Shown: positions 59,828 to 64,000 of the stretch, in pieces
Layout: each line of letters begins with the position of its first letter
Numbering within the stretch: the stretch's first letter is position 1
Origin: Bugula neritina
Taxonomy: Eukaryota > Bryozoa > Gymnolaemata > Cheilostomatida > Bugulidae
DNA: 64,000 nt
NCBI GenBank assembly: GCA_964035545.1
Contig: OZ037766.1
Coordinates: forward strand, 9,123,722-9,187,721
Reading direction: 5' to 3'
Notes under the pieces: generated by a model
What the model saw: the letters and a program-made list of their open reading frames with translations, nothing else
What the model was told of the DNA's origin: nothing
Databases searched by the model: none
Position numbers and translations under genes: made by a program

Positions 59828-62800
59828 ATGGCGTATGATCCAAACTATGCACCGTGGAAGGAGTACCTTGCTATTGACCGCAAGGCTCTGATCAAGGAGC
59901 AAGGCACGACTCCATTCGATGGCAAGAAGGCCTGCTTCGTACCTGACGAGAAGGACGGGTTCGTTGTGGCTGATATTGTCTCGTCTAAAGGAGATGAAAT
60001 CACTGTTCAAATTCAGGGAGCTGGGGTTAGTAAGCAAGTCTAGTTTATTACTAAATGTAGTTGTAGTTTATGTTATGTAATGTATTTTATGTTGTACATC
60101 CTATTGCATTCTCTCATTGAAATATACACTAAATTACCCTGTTATTTCTTCTAGATATTAGAAACACCAACTTTGCTGCTAAAGTTTACTTTCATGTAAA
60201 ATAATTATTATAGTTCAGGTTGTGAATTTTTAAATTTTATGGTTTTTTCATAATTTGATTAAGTGGAGGCCATTACAAATTTTTTAGTTTAACTTGAATT
60301 TAAATATATATGTTTATTTATATTTGTATGATAGCTGCCAGTGTATATTATTCTTTTTGATGTATGGGTATTCCTATTGCATATATTACAGTGTATTTAT
60401 AAAGTGTTTTATGTACTACATAACTACATGTTATATAACAGCAAAAGACCGTGAACAAGGATGTGGTTCACCAGAGAAACCCTCCTAAGTTTGAGAAATG
60501 TGAGGACATGTCCAACTTGACCTATTTGTCTGAGGCTGCCATCTTGCACAACCTCAGGTCCAGATACACCAGCAACAGGATTTATGTGAGTACAAAACTT
60601 CATTATTACTGTTACAGTGTACTATACTGTAATAAATCATTTTATAGGATATAGTATAATGTTTAGCTCTTTGTGTTCCATTAAACTTTGTTATGTATCA
60701 AAGTATGTTAAAAATAGTGTAATACTACAGAGTAATATACTAACTAGTTATATAATTATTACTGTTATTATATTGCAAACTAGATTATAACTTATATTAT
60801 TAGTTGGAATTACATAAAAATTTTGTTGCTATTTATTATTTGTGCCATTATTTGAACCTCATGATTCTCAAAAAAATTTCTAAACTTTGTTCTGATGCAA
60901 TTTCTATCTCTATCTGTCTGCTAGGTAGACCTAGTTATAAAATATATGCAACTGTGCTAAAGCCTCTTTTATGTGGCTAATAATCAGTATGCTGATGTGC
61001 ATATAATGACAGCAATGCTGTTCTAATAAGTGCAGTGGAAATGATGTTAAATACTTATTTGAGGGTTTTCTTCAAACTATATAGTTTTCTACTCAATTAC
61101 TGTATTACAAGCTTGTATGACTTCCTTTCTAATTAGCTTCATAATTAGTAAAATACACTCTCTGTCTAAATTAATACCCAATAATATACTTGCAAGACAA
61201 TGAGCTTGAAGTTGCATGATTTATTAATTGTTCTGTAGGTTTATTAACAGCAGATTAAATCAGACTAAGCTTGTACCTGCAAGCTATAAGCATATGCTAA
61301 CATCTTGTGCTCAGTTTAAAGTCCTGCAGTTGCATTGTCAGCATGCTGTTAATATACTGCAAAATAAACTAACTAGGGAAGCTTGCAGGCAGTCTGTTGC
61401 AGGGATCTTTTACTTAGCCTAGTCATTGTATTTGATTACCCTCCTGTGTCTATATTAATTCTACTTGCTTAATAGCAGTAAGTTAGTAGCTTGTGTTTGC
61501 AATCAGCTTTTTGTATAACTATCGGCACTACATTTCCATATTTGGAAGTTGCATTATATGTGACCCGAGTAATATAATATTTTGTAAATGTTTTGTGTTT
61601 AAGTAGAAGATTAAGTTTACTGGATTATCTATATATAACAATTAGATAATATAAGTAGAGATATAGGTGAAACCTAATAATTGTATGCATAACATTCTAT
61701 CAATATGATATAATACACTCATTGCTTAAATATTGACTGTGGGGCACTCACATGTAGGAGGCTTTGTTTTTAATTGTGGGAATAATTTCATTTCTATTTC
61801 AAATGATTATTTAGAGATAAATAATTTTAAAAATAATTTTTAAATGTCCTTTGCCATCAAAAGAAGTCTCTCAATGTTAATCATAGAAGTGTAGATGTGA
61901 GAGCATGCAGGCACTTGTTCCTATATTATTATGTTAACCCTGGCAGGTGATGAGGAAGTGTATGTATATCAACTGTATTTGTTATACCCGACCTGTCTCT
62001 TGTAGACTTACTCTGGGCTCTTCTGTGTGGCTATCAACCCATACAGGAGGTTCCCCATCTACACCCAGGAAGTTATTGACTCCTACAAGGGCAAGAGAAG
62101 GAATGAAACTCCACCTCACATCTTCTCAGTGGCTGACAATGCCTACAGTGACATGTTGATTGACCGTGAAAACCAGTCAATTCTTATTACGTATGTATTA
62201 TTCCGCTCGGTCACCATCACTGTCCTCTTGTAGCTCATGAGAGTGGATTTGTGGTTGCAGTTGGCATTAACTTATGGTTGTGGTCTCATTTGATACAACT
62301 GTTCCCAAACATGAGTGAAAAACCCATTCAAATAATGGAAAACAATGGGACTGTTGTGTATATGGTATATTTGATTACAAGTGCTATTGTGGGGAAATTA
62401 ATATTTTTTGGTTTTCATAATATTGTGCTGCTTGTTGTAAGGTCATTAGCTTTATTTATTAAATAAGTCTTCCCTATTTTTCACACTTTTAAAGACTGTG
62501 TTTTGGGTTATTTGCTTCTTACAGTAATACTATTGTGCTGTGTTTAAGATTTCCCTTGTTATTGGAACTTGGAAGTAAACAGTAAAAATATTTTTTCCTT
62601 TCAACAGTGGAGAGTCTGGAGCTGGAAAGACTGAGAACACTAAGAAAGTAATTTCTTACTTCGCAAACGTAGCTGCTGCTTCCAAGAAGGGAGACGAGGA
62701 GGAGAAGACCTCTCTGGAGGACCAGATTGTGCAAGCCAACCCCGTTCTTGAAGCTTACGGCAATGCCAAGACTACTCGTAACAACAACTCCTCAAGATTC

Positions 62801-64000
62801 GTAAGTTTTCCTGAGTTTATAGTCTTTAGAACCAATTTCTAACCCTTCCCGAGTTTTCTTTCATCTGTTTTCATTTCCCTTATCTTGGTCTCATAAACTA
62901 CAATCTGAAGTCAAATATGTTACATTCAGAAACATAAGTGACCACTATTTTTTATACCATTTAATAAAATTTTAAATAGACATTTTGAATATATGTTTTG
63001 CATAAAACAAATACATCTTTGGCTAATGAGTTTCTTATTGGGAATAAAATATGATAAATAATTGTGATTTCAAAGTTTATGTTGTCATGCTTCCCTTACC
63101 ATACCCTTGCTTGCAAACCTTGTAAAATATCACCTTCCATGATGTGTTAGTGTTGATTAAGTACATACAATATGCAAGTTGTCATCTCTTGTATAGCTTA
63201 GAGAGGACAATTCAACATGACTCTTGTTATAAATACAATCTTATAAGTATAATATTAATATAGCATATGGCTTTTGGAAAGAGAATTATTAAATATTGAT
63301 CAATAATATATTTAGAATATATGTGCAGTATATAATTGATATTTCTATGTTAATTTAAACATGTGTGTCTTCCCTCTAAGAAATTTTATGTTGCATGACG
63401 GTGTTTCCACATGTAGATGTTTATTTTTCTTCTATTACCCGTGTGATTTATTTACAATGCAGACTGTGGTGATTGCAATAACATACGGCTTACCCTATAC
63501 TCTCCCTGATGTTATACCCTGCCAGCTACATGGTTAGTTTATTCCTAGTGAGTAGTGTGACCATTGTACCAACTGTCTCAAGTATTATAGTTTCTTCAGT
63601 ATCAATTTTTTACACATTTATTTCTTTTAAAAACTGTGAAGTATCGATTTTGCAAAGATATAATATTTTAATATTAGACCTTATACAGCATTTTAAGGTA
63701 GATTTTGGTAAGGCCAGCTTTTATTAAAGTTTTGCATATAGTTCAAGTTTTTATACAAAATGCTTTAACATTACGGTATATAGTATTTTCATGTGCAAGA
63801 ACTGTTTTATTTATTCATGGTGTGAATTTTCCATGTTTAGGGAAAGTTCATCAGAATCCACTTTGGTACTACTGGTAAGATCGCTGGAGCTGACATTGAA
63901 TTCTATTTACTGGAGAAATCAAGAGTCACCAGTCAGATGAAAGCCGAGCGTAATTACCACATTTTCTACCAGCTGCTTTCACCAGCCCTTCCTGGGCTAC
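59828..64000 (+). CDS. MHC: Striated-muscle myosin heavy chain, class II, 5' part
   Basis: Actin-based motor of thick filaments. Coding exons in the window: 59828-60025, 60442-60585, 62006-62190, 62608-62800 and 63841-64000 (open at the right edge). Seen: N-terminal SH3-like part ([20 protein letters not shown]), [34 protein letters not shown], the loop before the P-loop ([17 protein letters not shown]), P-loop [14 protein letters not shown] (from residue 177), [21 protein letters not shown] (split in two readings) with switch-I Asn/Ser, then GKFIRIHFG. The order and spacing match animal muscle myosin. The exons are richer in GC-ending codons than neighbouring genes, as expected for high expression. 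Introns of 1.4 kb (60586-62005) and 1.0 kb (62801-63840) show no obvious alternative exons. Confidence 0.96.

Noticed and set aside
61228-61422. Alternative myosin exon in the 1.4-kb intron
   Set aside because: The 64-codon frame does not resemble any myosin exon and lacks matching splice sites.

Overview
This window is nuclear DNA from an animal. It is AT-rich, its genes are split by GT-AG introns, and its spacers hold many TA-type microsatellites, small transposons and non-LTR retrotransposon remains. The genes are metazoan (a striated-muscle myosin heavy chain, a KLHL2/3-type kelch protein, SKP2, CENP-C with a C-terminal cupin, METTL9, TDP2). An invertebrate bilaterian fits best, perhaps a lophotrochozoan, but the sequence alone does not fix the phylum. 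Layout, left to right: (1) 1-3186, minus: a KLHL2/3-type BTB-BACK-kelch gene that continues past the left edge; one intron carries an intact tRNA-derived SINE with target-site duplications. (2) 5882-8203, plus: a four-exon coiled-coil protein I do not recognise. (3) 9527-12122, minus: complete CIAO1. (4) about 12905-16800, minus: a nearly full-length CR1/Jockey-like LINE with long ORF2, ORF1 broken by one frameshift, and YADN in place of YADD. (5) 19962-25124, minus: complete nine-exon SKP2. (6) 25467-27110: a cluster of fold-back elements with G-rich cores. (7) 29414-34132, plus: eight-exon PIP4P/TMEM55 phosphoinositide 4-phosphatase. (8) 34133-38298: spacer with two long perfect palindromes. 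(9) 38299-44791, plus: thirteen-exon CENP-C. (10) 44792-47589: MITE copies, a 17-bp minisatellite and a gag zinc-knuckle relic. (11) 47590-51390, plus: three-exon TDP2, whose first intron holds an internally deleted LINE derivative and an antisense ORF. (12) 52736-54195, minus: three-exon METTL9. (13) 54196-59827: cryptically simple spacer with a recent 240-bp tandem duplication, a retroelement tail, a tRNA-like sequence and a TA-flanked MITE. (14) from about 59514, plus: promoter and first five coding exons of a muscle myosin heavy chain running off the right edge. The spliced reading frames of CIAO1 (336 aa), SKP2 (505), PIP4P (260), CENP-C (701), TDP2 (332), METTL9 (315) and the unknown gene (365) all close without frame errors, which supports the exon models. 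The neighbours do not form an operon or pathway. Three of them act in cell division or genome upkeep (SKP2, CENP-C, TDP2), but they lie tens of kilobases apart with separate promoters. The least explained material is the repeats: a G-rich fold-back family with 7-bp flanking duplications, a CTAGAAGCAGCAC-ended MITE family, and perfect palindromes of 83 and 63 bp.
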